Assembly (NCBI GenBank): GCA_001839685.1
Contig: MLAK01000760.1
Coordinates: 12,040-76,039, forward strand
Source of the DNA: Tritrichomonas foetus
Lineage: Eukaryota; Parabasalia; Tritrichomonadida; Tritrichomonadidae
Reading direction: 5' to 3'
Length of the DNA: 64,000 bases
Shown: positions 1-7,983 of the stretch, piece by piece
How positions within the stretch are numbered: position 1 is the stretch's first letter
Layout: every line of letters begins with the position of its first letter
Notes under the pieces: generated by a model
Told to the model about the DNA's origin: nothing
Seen by the model: the letters and a program-made list of their open reading frames with translations, nothing else
Database searches by the model: none
Position numbers and translations under genes: made by a program

Positions 1-352
1 AATGCGATTTTCTAAACACCTTTTCTGAAAGTTATAACTTTAGATTTTTTTCGTATTTTATTTGAAAAAAGTTCAGAAAAAGTGATTACACAAATCTGTT
101 TCTATTTTTTTGACTAAGTTTTTGAATGTGATCTTGAAAAAGTGACTTGGTGAACAGAAAACTTTGGCATGAAAAATCAAAAGAAATTCGATGCCTTTAA
201 AATAATGATGAAAATTAAATATTTAGATATGATCATTGGAAGAATTAGAAATAAAAATTCTAAATTAAAATAAAAAACATATGTTTACATGTACTACATT
301 TCATTTGGTTATGGAATTTAAACTTATCAAATTATTAAAAATCATTCATGAG
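1..352. other. Intergenic AT-rich sequence
   Basis: AT-rich non-coding sequence at the left edge. I see no gene, RNA or repeat in it. The downstream end of the Sel1 fragment on the minus strand begins at its right border. Confidence 0.5.
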
Positions 353-601
353 TCACTGCTTTGAAATCAGTGATTTAAGGTTATTATATTGGATTAATGC
401 ATCAGAATTTCCTTTATCAAATGACATTTTATAATATTTAATCGCTTCTGAATAATTGCGTTCAATTCCTTCTCCATTTTCTAACATATTTGCATAAGCA
501 TTCATTGCATTTGAATTTCCTTTATCAATTGACATTTTATAATATTTAATCGCTTCTGAATAATTGCGTTCAATTCCTTTTCCAAAACGAAATGATTGAA
601 C
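353..601 (-). pseudogene. Decayed Sel1-repeat fragment
   Basis: The minus strand is open from just inside a TAG at 602-604 down to a stop at 353-355. The whole open stretch is about 80 codons and contains two near-identical Sel1-like repeats sharing GIERNYSEAIKYYKMS, about 36 residues apart. The first in-frame Met (at 535) lies inside the first repeat, so no plausible start precedes it. Sel1 repeats are helical pairs that normally occur in long arrays used as protein-interaction scaffolds. A fragment of two units with a stop directly upstream is best read as the remnant of a larger Sel1 gene, such as the intact one at 42279-45155. A translated micro-protein from the internal Met cannot be excluded. 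Confidence 0.6.
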
Positions 602-1231
602 CTATAAAAGAAAGGAAAGAAATAATAATAGAGAAGAATTAAACAAAACAGAAAAGAATGAAATATATTTAAAAAGAATGAAACAATAAAAGAAAGGAGA
701 AAACGAATGAGAAGATAGAATTATCAATAGAAATGAGTGAAATTATAAAAGGAGTGAAATTACATTAAAATAGAGTGCAATTGCATCAGAAAAGGAAGGA
801 GTTACGTGAAATAGATTCTACTGATATATTTGCAACCATAATAACATAAAATGAAAATATAATGGAAAACGAGAATTACATATTGGATATTATTTTCCAT
901 TTTAGCACTTTTTTTGATTGCTTTATATTTCATTTTTGAAATAATTATGATTTGGAATAAGAAAGGAAAATTTAATTCCAGATAACGAAAATATTTTTGA
1001 TTGTCTTTCACTTTTGGGAAAATAAAGAAAAATTACAATAGCTCAATAGCCTTACTTACAGAGTGACACTCTGTTCAAAAACCGCATTGCTCCAAATCAA
1101 TACTTGAATAAGAAATCTTTATATACTTGCACAATTAATAGAAAAGTACTAAATAATGTTGTTTTATAATATATATACTCATCTATTTTGTTTCAGCATT
1201 ATTTTCAATACGATTTTTTGTTGGTTTTGTT
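602..1231. other. Intergenic, purine-rich on the + strand at its left end
   Basis: No convincing gene. About 605-800 is strikingly purine-rich on the plus strand (runs of GAAAG, AGAAAAG and GGAG). A 69-codon minus-strand reading frame at 802-1011 has only Ile/Tyr/Lys-rich composition and is probably chance. Confidence 0.4.
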
Positions 1232-2272
1232 TCAGCAGATTTTAACTACAGCTTTAACAATATTTGCTTTGTCAGAAATACTCTGATCCATTGCTTCTTG
1301 AACATGGTCTAAATCAAAGGTGTGTGTCACAATTCCTTTCAAATTAATCTTTCCACTCGCAACAGCTTCGATTGCCATTGGGTAGATATGCCTATAACGA
1401 AACACTGTCTTGAATGTAACTTCTTTGTCGAGTGCGAGTGACATTTCCAAAGTTAATTTTCCGGTCTTTGAATATCCAACCAAAACGATATTTGATCCTT
1501 TCCTCACACAGTGAATTGCCTGGTTTGTTGTTTGTTCTAACCCAGCGCATTCAATTGCCAAGTCAGCACCTCTTCCATTGGTCAGCTCGAAAACACGCCT
1601 TTTGACATCTTCTTTGAGACCGTTTATTTTATGGGTGGCCCCAAGTTCGATAGCTTTATCAAGTCTTTTGTCCATAATATCGACAACAATGATATTGGTG
1701 ACTCCTCTTGCTTTACAAGCAAGAATGCTGCATAAGCCGATACAGCCTGTACCGAAAATGAGAGCAGTCTGGCCGACATGAGCATCACCTTGATTTGCTG
1801 CATGGAAACCGACAGCGAGTGGTTCAATTAAAGCTCCTTCTAGTGTAGAGACGTTTTCTGGTAATTTGAAACACAAATCAGCCTCGTGGGCAACATATTC
1901 TTGAAAAACACCATCAATGGGTGGAGTGGCGAAAAAGACGACGTCTGGACAAAGGTTGTATTTTCCTTCGCGACAGAATTCGCAATGTCCGCAGGTCTTT
2001 CCTGGCTCGAGTGCAACCTTATCGCCTACTTTCAAATGCTTCACATTCTGGCCAACTTTGACCACTTCACCTCCTGGCTCATGCCCGAGAACGAATGGCG
2101 GTTTGACAACATATGGACCAATTGCGCCAGTTTCGTAATAATGCATATCGCTGCCGCAAATTCCAACATATTCGAGCTTGACGAGGACTTCATCGTCTTT
2201 TGGTTCTGGAATTGGGCGTGTTTCAAAGGCAGTTTTGCCTATTCCTGTCATGACTGCGACTTTCATCGTCAT
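1232..2272 (-). CDS. Zinc-dependent medium-chain alcohol/polyol dehydrogenase (sorbitol/xylitol DH-like)
   Basis: A 346-residue protein of the usual length for the zinc-dependent medium-chain dehydrogenase family. Such enzymes oxidise polyols or secondary alcohols with NAD(P)+ in the cytosol. Catalytic zinc ligands are visible as Cys39 (GICGSDMHYYE), His64-Glu65 (GHEP) and Glu150 (ALIEPLAV). The structural zinc lobe is Cys94, Cys97, Cys100 and Cys108. A Rossmann GTGCIG motif lies at 174-179 and Asp198 ends the second strand, which favours NAD+ over NADP+. The pattern is closest to sorbitol/xylitol dehydrogenases, but the substrate cannot be fixed from sequence. Two Met codons, at 2272 and 2266, are both possible starts. 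A TCACATT initiator-like element lies 11-17 nt upstream. The bacterial-like character would fit lateral acquisition, which is common for trichomonad metabolic enzymes, but I cannot test it here. Confidence 0.93.
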   Translation of the reverse strand: MTMKVAVMTGIGKTAFETRPIPEPKDDEVLVKLEYVGICGSDMHYYETGAIGPYVVKPPFVLGHEPGGEVVKVGQNVKHLKVGDKVALEPGKTCGHCEFCREGKYNLCPDVVFFATPPIDGVFQEYVAHEADLCFKLPENVSTLEGALIEPLAVGFHAANQGDAHVGQTALIFGTGCIGLCSILACKARGVTNIIVVDIMDKRLDKAIELGATHKINGLKEDVKRRVFELTNGRGADLAIECAGLEQTTNQAIHCVRKGSNIVLVGYSKTGKLTLEMSLALDKEVTFKTVFRYRHIYPMAIEAVASGKINLKGIVTHTFDLDHVQEAMDQSISDKANIVKAVVKIC

Positions 2273-2282
2273 TTTGGAAAAA

Positions 2283-2289
2283 AATGTGA
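2283..2289 (-). promoter_or_regulatory. Initiator-like element (TCACATT)
   Basis: A TCAYW motif on the minus strand, 11-17 nt upstream of the dehydrogenase ATG at 2272. Trichomonad core promoters are known to use an initiator of the form TCA(+1)Y(T/A) just upstream of the start codon. Assignment is by motif and position only. Confidence 0.35.
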
Positions 2290-2650
2290 GGTAAAATTGA
2301 GAACATATTGAATCTTTCTGAAAAAAAAATCAAAGAGTTTACTGAAAAAGATATTTCTGAAAAACGCTGAAAAATTGAAAAGATTGAAAAAAAAAGATAC
2401 TTTTTTTGAAAGAAAATAAGTATCAAAGAATCTTTGGCAATTTGTCAAATCACCTTGTGGATGAATATTTTTGTGAATTCAATTGAGAACTCTGAAAAAG
2501 TTTTGCTCATCTTGAGGAGAAAATTTCGTTTGACAAGAAATGGTTAAAATAATCAAAATATGATATCACAATGTTTCCATAAACTTATTGTGGAAACTAG
2601 TTTGTATACCCAAAAATAGAAAGAAATGGGATATCATTCATGTAGTCATT
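2290..2650. other. Intergenic
   Basis: AT-rich spacer between the dehydrogenase promoter and the 3' end of the ankyrin gene. Short A and GAAAAA runs near 2320-2415 are the only texture. No gene seen. Confidence 0.4.
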
Positions 2651-4165
2651 TCACTTTCTTTTTAATTTTTTCTTTTTTCTCTGGGCTTCAAAAATATCTT
2701 GAAGAAAATCTTGAATTTCTTGAGAACAATTATCTTTTGCATATATAAGGAGATTTACTTCTTCATGGCCGTTAGGATCAATCTCATCTTTAATTAAATT
2801 AAAGACGTATTGAACAATACTTAAATTCTTCGTAAGTATTGCATAACTCATAATTGTAAGACAATGATCCTTTCTTTGAAAAAATACAACACCATTTTGA
2901 TTTCTTAAATATTCTGCAATTTTTACATATCTATGAGTAATTGCATAATCAATTGGACGATAGTTTTTATTACAATCAGCATTCAAATCAATTCCTTTTA
3001 ATGAGCAAAGGTACTTAACTACATGAAAATGATTTTTTCCAACAGCTGCATGCAAAGCAGTAAAACCTTGATAATTCATGGCATTTAATTGTATATCTTC
3101 AAGGCTTGTTAAATACATAACAACATCAAGATGTCCATTTTGTGCTGCAAAAAACAAAGGCTTATTCGAATCGTCATTAGGTTCATTAATATTAATTGTA
3201 TCTCGAAAAGTTGTAACCAAATATTTAACAATATCCAAATCACCATTTAAAGCAGCAAGTGATAAAGGTGTGAAACCTTTCTCATCTTTCGCGTTAATAT
3301 TTCTTTGTAAAATTTGATAATGACTAATTAATCCATGCAAATTATAATAAACCAAGCTTTTGGAAACACTATCTATGCTTTTCTGGCAATTACATACCTC
3401 TTCAACATAACGAGCGAGATCGTTTCTAAAAAAATATATTGCTGTTTCTAAACATCCGGAAAATGATGCTTTTTTGTATTCACAAAGATGAATAATTTCA
3501 TAATTTCCTCCAGCACAAGCAAATTTGGCTACTCCTTGAGGGAGCTGAGAAAGATTCATATATAAATACAAGTACTTTTCAATATCTATGTTTTTCGTTG
3601 AAACCATAGAAGTAAACTCATTTATATCGTCATTAAATATAATTGGACATATTGGATCGTGATTTCTTCCAATATCTCTCAACTTTTTAAAAGTTTCAAT
3701 ATCCGAATCATCATTAATATAATGTTTTTTATCAAGTTTTGCCATTTCTTCAATGAATTCTGGATATGATTCTTTCAATTCTGGATAAAAATATTCCATC
3801 ACCGTTTTATTTCGATATGCTTCACCATAAAGCGTTTCAATATTTATTAATTTGTTCTGATATAGTTTATATTTGAAATAATTGCTACTTGTAAAATTAC
3901 GAGTATAATCATCAGATGTAAAATATGAGCAAGGTAATGTCGCGATTTTGAGAAATAGATCTAAATATAAATCAAAATCATGTGGGCGAGTTAAAATTCC
4001 GGAGGAGTAGATTGAAACCAAAACAGATCTGAATGTCGTTTTTTGTTTTAATAATGGCGAATTAATAAGATTATTAACAAAACTAGAATACTCGGCTTCA
4101 TTTAAAGTCGGCAAATCATATAAAGACTCCTGGATGTTCGCAATTTTTTCGAAATCATCATTCAT
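2651..4165 (-). CDS. Trichomonad-type ankyrin-repeat protein (DUF3447-like N-terminus)
   Basis: About 504 residues from the ATG at 4165. The frame is open further upstream to 4252 but offers only a GTG there, so I prefer the internal Met. The N-terminal ~280 residues are helical and resemble the DUF3447-type region found in very large ankyrin families of trichomonads, including a SFSGCLETAIYFF-like stretch. Roughly residues 290-465 contain four to five ankyrin repeats (KGFTPLSLAALNGDLDIVKY, NKPLFFAAQNGHLDVVMYL, GFTALHAAVGKNHFHVVKYL, then degenerate copies). The C-terminus is a basic tail rich in Lys. Ankyrin repeats bind proteins; no enzyme domain, signal peptide or membrane segment is visible. 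The specific partner is unknown. Family assignment of the N-terminal part rests on memory of the family pattern. Confidence 0.85.
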   Translation of the reverse strand: MNDDFEKIANIQESLYDLPTLNEAEYSSFVNNLINSPLLKQKTTFRSVLVSIYSSGILTRPHDFDLYLDLFLKIATLPCSYFTSDDYTRNFTSSNYFKYKLYQNKLINIETLYGEAYRNKTVMEYFYPELKESYPEFIEEMAKLDKKHYINDDSDIETFKKLRDIGRNHDPICPIIFNDDINEFTSMVSTKNIDIEKYLYLYMNLSQLPQGVAKFACAGGNYEIIHLCEYKKASFSGCLETAIYFFRNDLARYVEEVCNCQKSIDSVSKSLVYYNLHGLISHYQILQRNINAKDEKGFTPLSLAALNGDLDIVKYLVTTFRDTININEPNDDSNKPLFFAAQNGHLDVVMYLTSLEDIQLNAMNYQGFTALHAAVGKNHFHVVKYLCSLKGIDLNADCNKNYRPIDYAITHRYVKIAEYLRNQNGVVFFQRKDHCLTIMSYAILTKNLSIVQYVFNLIKDEIDPNGHEEVNLLIYAKDNCSQEIQDFLQDIFEAQRKKKKLKRK

Positions 4166-4490
4166 TTGGTTGAAAAAAAGACCGTTAAATATAGCTTTTT
4201 CCGTATTTATATGGTTTCCCTTCAGAATTCCAGACCATTTATACACATAAAATTATATACATTTAAAGTGAAAAATGGGAAAGACCGATTTTACTCACAA
4301 TTTTTTATGAACATTATCAAAAAGTTCAAATAGTTCAATATTATATCACCAACAGGCAAAAATAATCTATTGTCTCTTCAAAACTATACAAATGGAACAT
4401 AATTCTCACACAAGTATTTTCAAAGTTCGCTTAACTATAAAAAAAAATCTCAATTCGATTCGGAATTCGATTTAATAAAATAATAAAATA
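4166..4490. other. Intergenic
   Basis: Short spacer between the ankyrin gene start and the 3' end of the CH-Hsp70 gene. AT-rich; nothing recognisable. Confidence 0.4.
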
Positions 4491-6770
4491 TTATTCTGGA
4501 TAGATTTTGTCAAAAAGCTGTTCAAGTTCAACCCTTTTGGCTGTGATTGTTTCTACATCATTTGATTCTTCATTTTGTTTCAACCAGTTTCTTGCAGCAT
4601 CAATTTTCTTTCTTGCTTCATTATTTTGACTTTGTGCGAGCGGATTTTCTTTCAAAATTCTATCAAATTTATTAATAGAATAAGAAAGTTCAGCTTTTTC
4701 TGATGCTACTAAGCATTTCAAATCATCTTCAGCTTGGTTCCTTTCAGCATCATCAAGTAAACTTTGGATATCATTTTCAGATAGATTCGATTGTGAATAA
4801 ACGCTTGTTGTCATCGTTGCACCAGTTGCCAAATCAGTAGCATGAACGGCTAGAAAACCACTTTCATCGATTTCCATAACCACTTCAATTTTTGGTACAC
4901 AACGTTTTGCAACTTGAATTCCGTGAACTGTAACATGACCAAGTTTGATACAATCTTTAGCCATCTTTCTTTCACCTTGAACAATATCAAAAGCAACATT
5001 AGTTTGTCCATCGACTGATGTTGTTGCCATTGTTGTATATTTGGCTGGAAGTACTGTTCCATGTGGAATAATAATAGAGTTGACACCATTTGCTTGACTG
5101 ATACCAAGTGAAAGTGGTAAAGTATCTTTTAATTCAGCACCTTCTAATTCATCCGTTTTGATTTCTCCTTTCATTATGGCTCCTTGCATTGCAGCACCGA
5201 CTGAAACAGAACAGCCTTCATCAATATCATATAATTCTACATCAGGACCGAAAAATTCTTGAAGTTGTTCACGGATTTTTGGTATTTTTGAAGAACCACC
5301 AGCTAAAACAACTCTCTTTACTTGGTCAGGATCAATGATTCGATTTCCTTCTTCAAAAATCTTCTTAACTGGTTCAATTGCTCTTTCGAGGAGGTCTTGG
5401 CACCATTTTTCGAAATCTTCACGTTTGATTTCTTTACCACGTAAATAAGCAACATCGTTTTTAGAAAGTTCGATTTTAGTTTGTTCAGATTCACGTAAAA
5501 GTTTACTTTTTTCGCCATTTCTCTTCAAATTTTCTTTTTCTTCATCATCAGCAAGATTTTCTTCATAATATTGAGCCAATCTTGAGTCCAAGTCACGTCC
5601 TCCAAGGCTTAAATCACCTGCACTATTTAAAGTGGTGCAAATTCCACCTTCTAGACTGACGAGGGATGCATCAACCTTTCCACCACCCATATCGAATACA
5701 ACAAAATGTTTCTTCTCTTCACTCCTTGTATTTCCAATGGTGTTTAAAGCCATTGCAGATGCTGCTGTGTCACTTACAATCCGAATGACGTTGAACCCTG
5801 CAATTCGAGCGGCATCTTTGATTGCCTGTCGTTGGGAGTTAGGGAATAATGCAGGAACAGAAATAACTGCATCAATTACATCTTCATTGAATTCATCACT
5901 GACTGTCCTTTTGACTTTAAATAATAATAATGACATCAAATGTTCAAATGAATATTTCTCCCCTTCTTTATTTTCTGGATTATCTGATGGAATTGTGACA
6001 AATGGACGCTGTGACGCTGGATCTTGTTCAACCTTATATGGTAGATTTGAGCATACTTGGATTAAATCAGGATCAGTAAAATCTCTTCCAATGATTCTTT
6101 TGATATCATTAATTACAATGGCATCATCATCATCCAACACATCAGTTGACACTTCACCGACAAATCTACTTTCCCCTTGGAAGACTACTTGTGTTGGTAT
6201 AGCATTATTTTCTTCTTCTTGATCATCGTGCTCTTCAGAATTTCCTTTATAAACAGAGTATCTGCAATAGCAAGTACCGATGTCGATCCCGACAGCGTAT
6301 TTTGACTTCTTTGGCTCTTCAGGTTCTGATTCAGGCACCTTTGGTTTCCTTGGCTGGTTTCGGTCACGTTTTTCATATTTGAAATGAGGAGGCAAAGGTG
6401 GAAGATCACCATTATCTAATCTGACATTAATTATACGGAGAAGGTTATATGTTGGAACAAGCTCACCCCATAAAATGTCATCTCGTCGAACAAGGTTTTT
6501 CGAAATGATTCTGTAATTAATCAAATATCGAAGTGATATTTGAATTGCATGGCGTTTCTGGAAAACTGTTTGGTTTTGTTGCTGAGACATTGTCAGATCT
6601 TGTTGTGTGATATTTTCGATGATGTGGCCGATTTTTATTCCGTCTGTAAAATCTTTCAAAAAGTCAGTGACGCATTCTCCATTTGGTTCTAGTCGCTTAT
6701 TAGCCCAATCTATCGCTCTTTCTATGGGATCTCTGTCGTCTTCTTCTGATCTACAGCTGAGGCGAGACAT
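4491..6770 (-). CDS. CH-like domain fused to a divergent Hsp70 (CH-Hsp70)
   Basis: A 759-residue protein. Residues 15-118 match the calponin-homology pattern: helix A (AIDWANKRL), the FTDGIKIGHIIENIT core helix, the AIQISLRYLINYRI helix, and the final DILWGELVPTYNLLRIINVRL-type helix. A charged linker (about 125-157) joins this to a complete Hsp70: GIDIGT at 161, KRIIGRD at 224, VPALFPNSQRQAIKDAARIA near 305, DMGGGKVD at 360, VVLAGGSSKIPKIR near 488, SBD-beta about 551-650, and a helical lid to 759. Hsp70s bind and release clients through ATP cycling. Here Asp163, Lys224 and Asp360 are kept, but the phosphate-loop Thr is Lys365, the catalytic Glu is Asp334, and the linker reads ELKDTLPLSLG rather than the hydrophobic VLLLDVTPLSLG type. 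There is no EEVD or KDEL tail and no targeting peptide, so it is probably cytosolic. CH domains commonly bind actin or microtubules, suggesting a cytoskeleton-tethered chaperone; this is inference. It is divergent from the related gene at 7984. Confidence 0.92.
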   Translation of the reverse strand: MSRLSCRSEEDDRDPIERAIDWANKRLEPNGECVTDFLKDFTDGIKIGHIIENITQQDLTMSQQQNQTVFQKRHAIQISLRYLINYRIISKNLVRRDDILWGELVPTYNLLRIINVRLDNGDLPPLPPHFKYEKRDRNQPRKPKVPESEPEEPKKSKYAVGIDIGTCYCRYSVYKGNSEEHDDQEEENNAIPTQVVFQGESRFVGEVSTDVLDDDDAIVINDIKRIIGRDFTDPDLIQVCSNLPYKVEQDPASQRPFVTIPSDNPENKEGEKYSFEHLMSLLLFKVKRTVSDEFNEDVIDAVISVPALFPNSQRQAIKDAARIAGFNVIRIVSDTAASAMALNTIGNTRSEEKKHFVVFDMGGGKVDASLVSLEGGICTTLNSAGDLSLGGRDLDSRLAQYYEENLADDEEKENLKRNGEKSKLLRESEQTKIELSKNDVAYLRGKEIKREDFEKWCQDLLERAIEPVKKIFEEGNRIIDPDQVKRVVLAGGSSKIPKIREQLQEFFGPDVELYDIDEGCSVSVGAAMQGAIMKGEIKTDELEGAELKDTLPLSLGISQANGVNSIIIPHGTVLPAKYTTMATTSVDGQTNVAFDIVQGERKMAKDCIKLGHVTVHGIQVAKRCVPKIEVVMEIDESGFLAVHATDLATGATMTTSVYSQSNLSENDIQSLLDDAERNQAEDDLKCLVASEKAELSYSINKFDRILKENPLAQSQNNEARKKIDAARNWLKQNEESNDVETITAKRVELEQLFDKIYPE

Positions 6771-7983
6771 TTTGATTTAATTAACGTGTGTTTTCACTTT
6801 TGAACTTCACGAAATAAATTTATTTCATTAAAAAGTTTTGCAAACATCTTTCTCTATTCAATAAATGACTAAATAACTTATGAAAAAAAATGAAATTTGA
6901 TAGTGTGATAAATTTCAATGATGCTGACTGCAAACTGCGATCAGAGCTTCTCTGTTCAGAAAAACTTAGGCAACAAAAGTAGAAGCTGATAAAGACTATG
7001 GTTACAAATTTTAAGAACTGGTACATAACTATAATGATTGACTTTTTTTTTATTTGAAATAGTTCGACCAATTTCAATTAAAGGCATTTATACTGTAATG
7101 TTTTACAATAAAATTCATTATTTTTAATTTGATAACTCTTTCCAAAAAATGTGAAACTAAATAACAATATTTTTAAAGATAGAAATGATTGAAAATGTAT
7201 GGGGAAAAGGTCAATTTAATTCAACAGATTTGTAGAATGGGACGCCTTCACTTCGGATTTATAAAAAGAATTGAATTTTTGTACATTAATATTTGTTGAT
7301 GATGTGTCAACTGATAGACTTACTAAGTCAATGATATGCCAAAATTTACTTTATATTACATTATAAAATGCCTTTGGAAACCTTGAGGATAAAAATCAGA
7401 TTTCGATTTCAATTTTTTAACAAACTTTGAATATTTGATTGTATTGATTTATTTCCCATCGACTTAAAGACAAACATGTGATTCTGTGATATGAAAGAAC
7501 TTTCAACGAGATATGAAGTGTGATGTATTGATTATCAATTCAAATTAATTCCTTTTGTCATTGATATTCTATCAGAAAAATTTAGGAAATCACATCAAAA
7601 TTTGAATGAAAATAAACAGTGTATAGGTAAATTGATAGAAAACTTTTTATCTTCTTCTCGAACAAATTCCAAGGCATATGATTTATCCTGATCTGTTTTT
7701 GAAAAAAAGCAGAAAGAATAGTTGAGGTTCCCATTTTGAATGAAAATTATTCAAAACTTGTATCGTTTTCAATTACGGAAAAAAATCAATGAGAAACAGT
7801 TGAGGGATCAGAAATATAAAAAGCATCACATCAATTCAATTCAAAAAATAAGGCTAATTCATGACAAATGCCACAAATTTTGTATAGAAACAATGACAAA
7901 AAACTTTGAATCCTTTTTTTGTAATATGGATTTCTGATGACTTTCAATTTAAGGTTGATTTTCCGTTTTAAAACAAACATTAA
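6771..7983. other. Shared upstream region of the two divergent CH-Hsp70 genes
   Basis: A 1.2-kb AT-rich interval separating the start codons of two head-to-head paralogous genes, so both promoters must lie here. I could not find a clear TCAYW initiator close to either ATG, nor a heat-shock-element array (nGAAn repeats in alternating orientation). Short reading frames at 6820-7077 and 7740-7937 look like chance. Confidence 0.4.

Noticed and set aside
802..1011. 69-codon minus-strand reading frame
   Set aside because: Ile/Lys/Tyr-rich with no domain or repeat, in AT-rich intergenic DNA; composition fits chance.
6820..7077. 85-codon minus-strand reading frame
   Set aside because: Lies in the shared promoter region of the CH-Hsp70 pair; Phe/Ser-rich without homology.
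7740..7937. 65-codon plus-strand reading frame upstream of the triple-Hsp70 gene
   Set aside because: Basic low-complexity sequence, no recognisable motif; ends before the CH-Hsp70 start.
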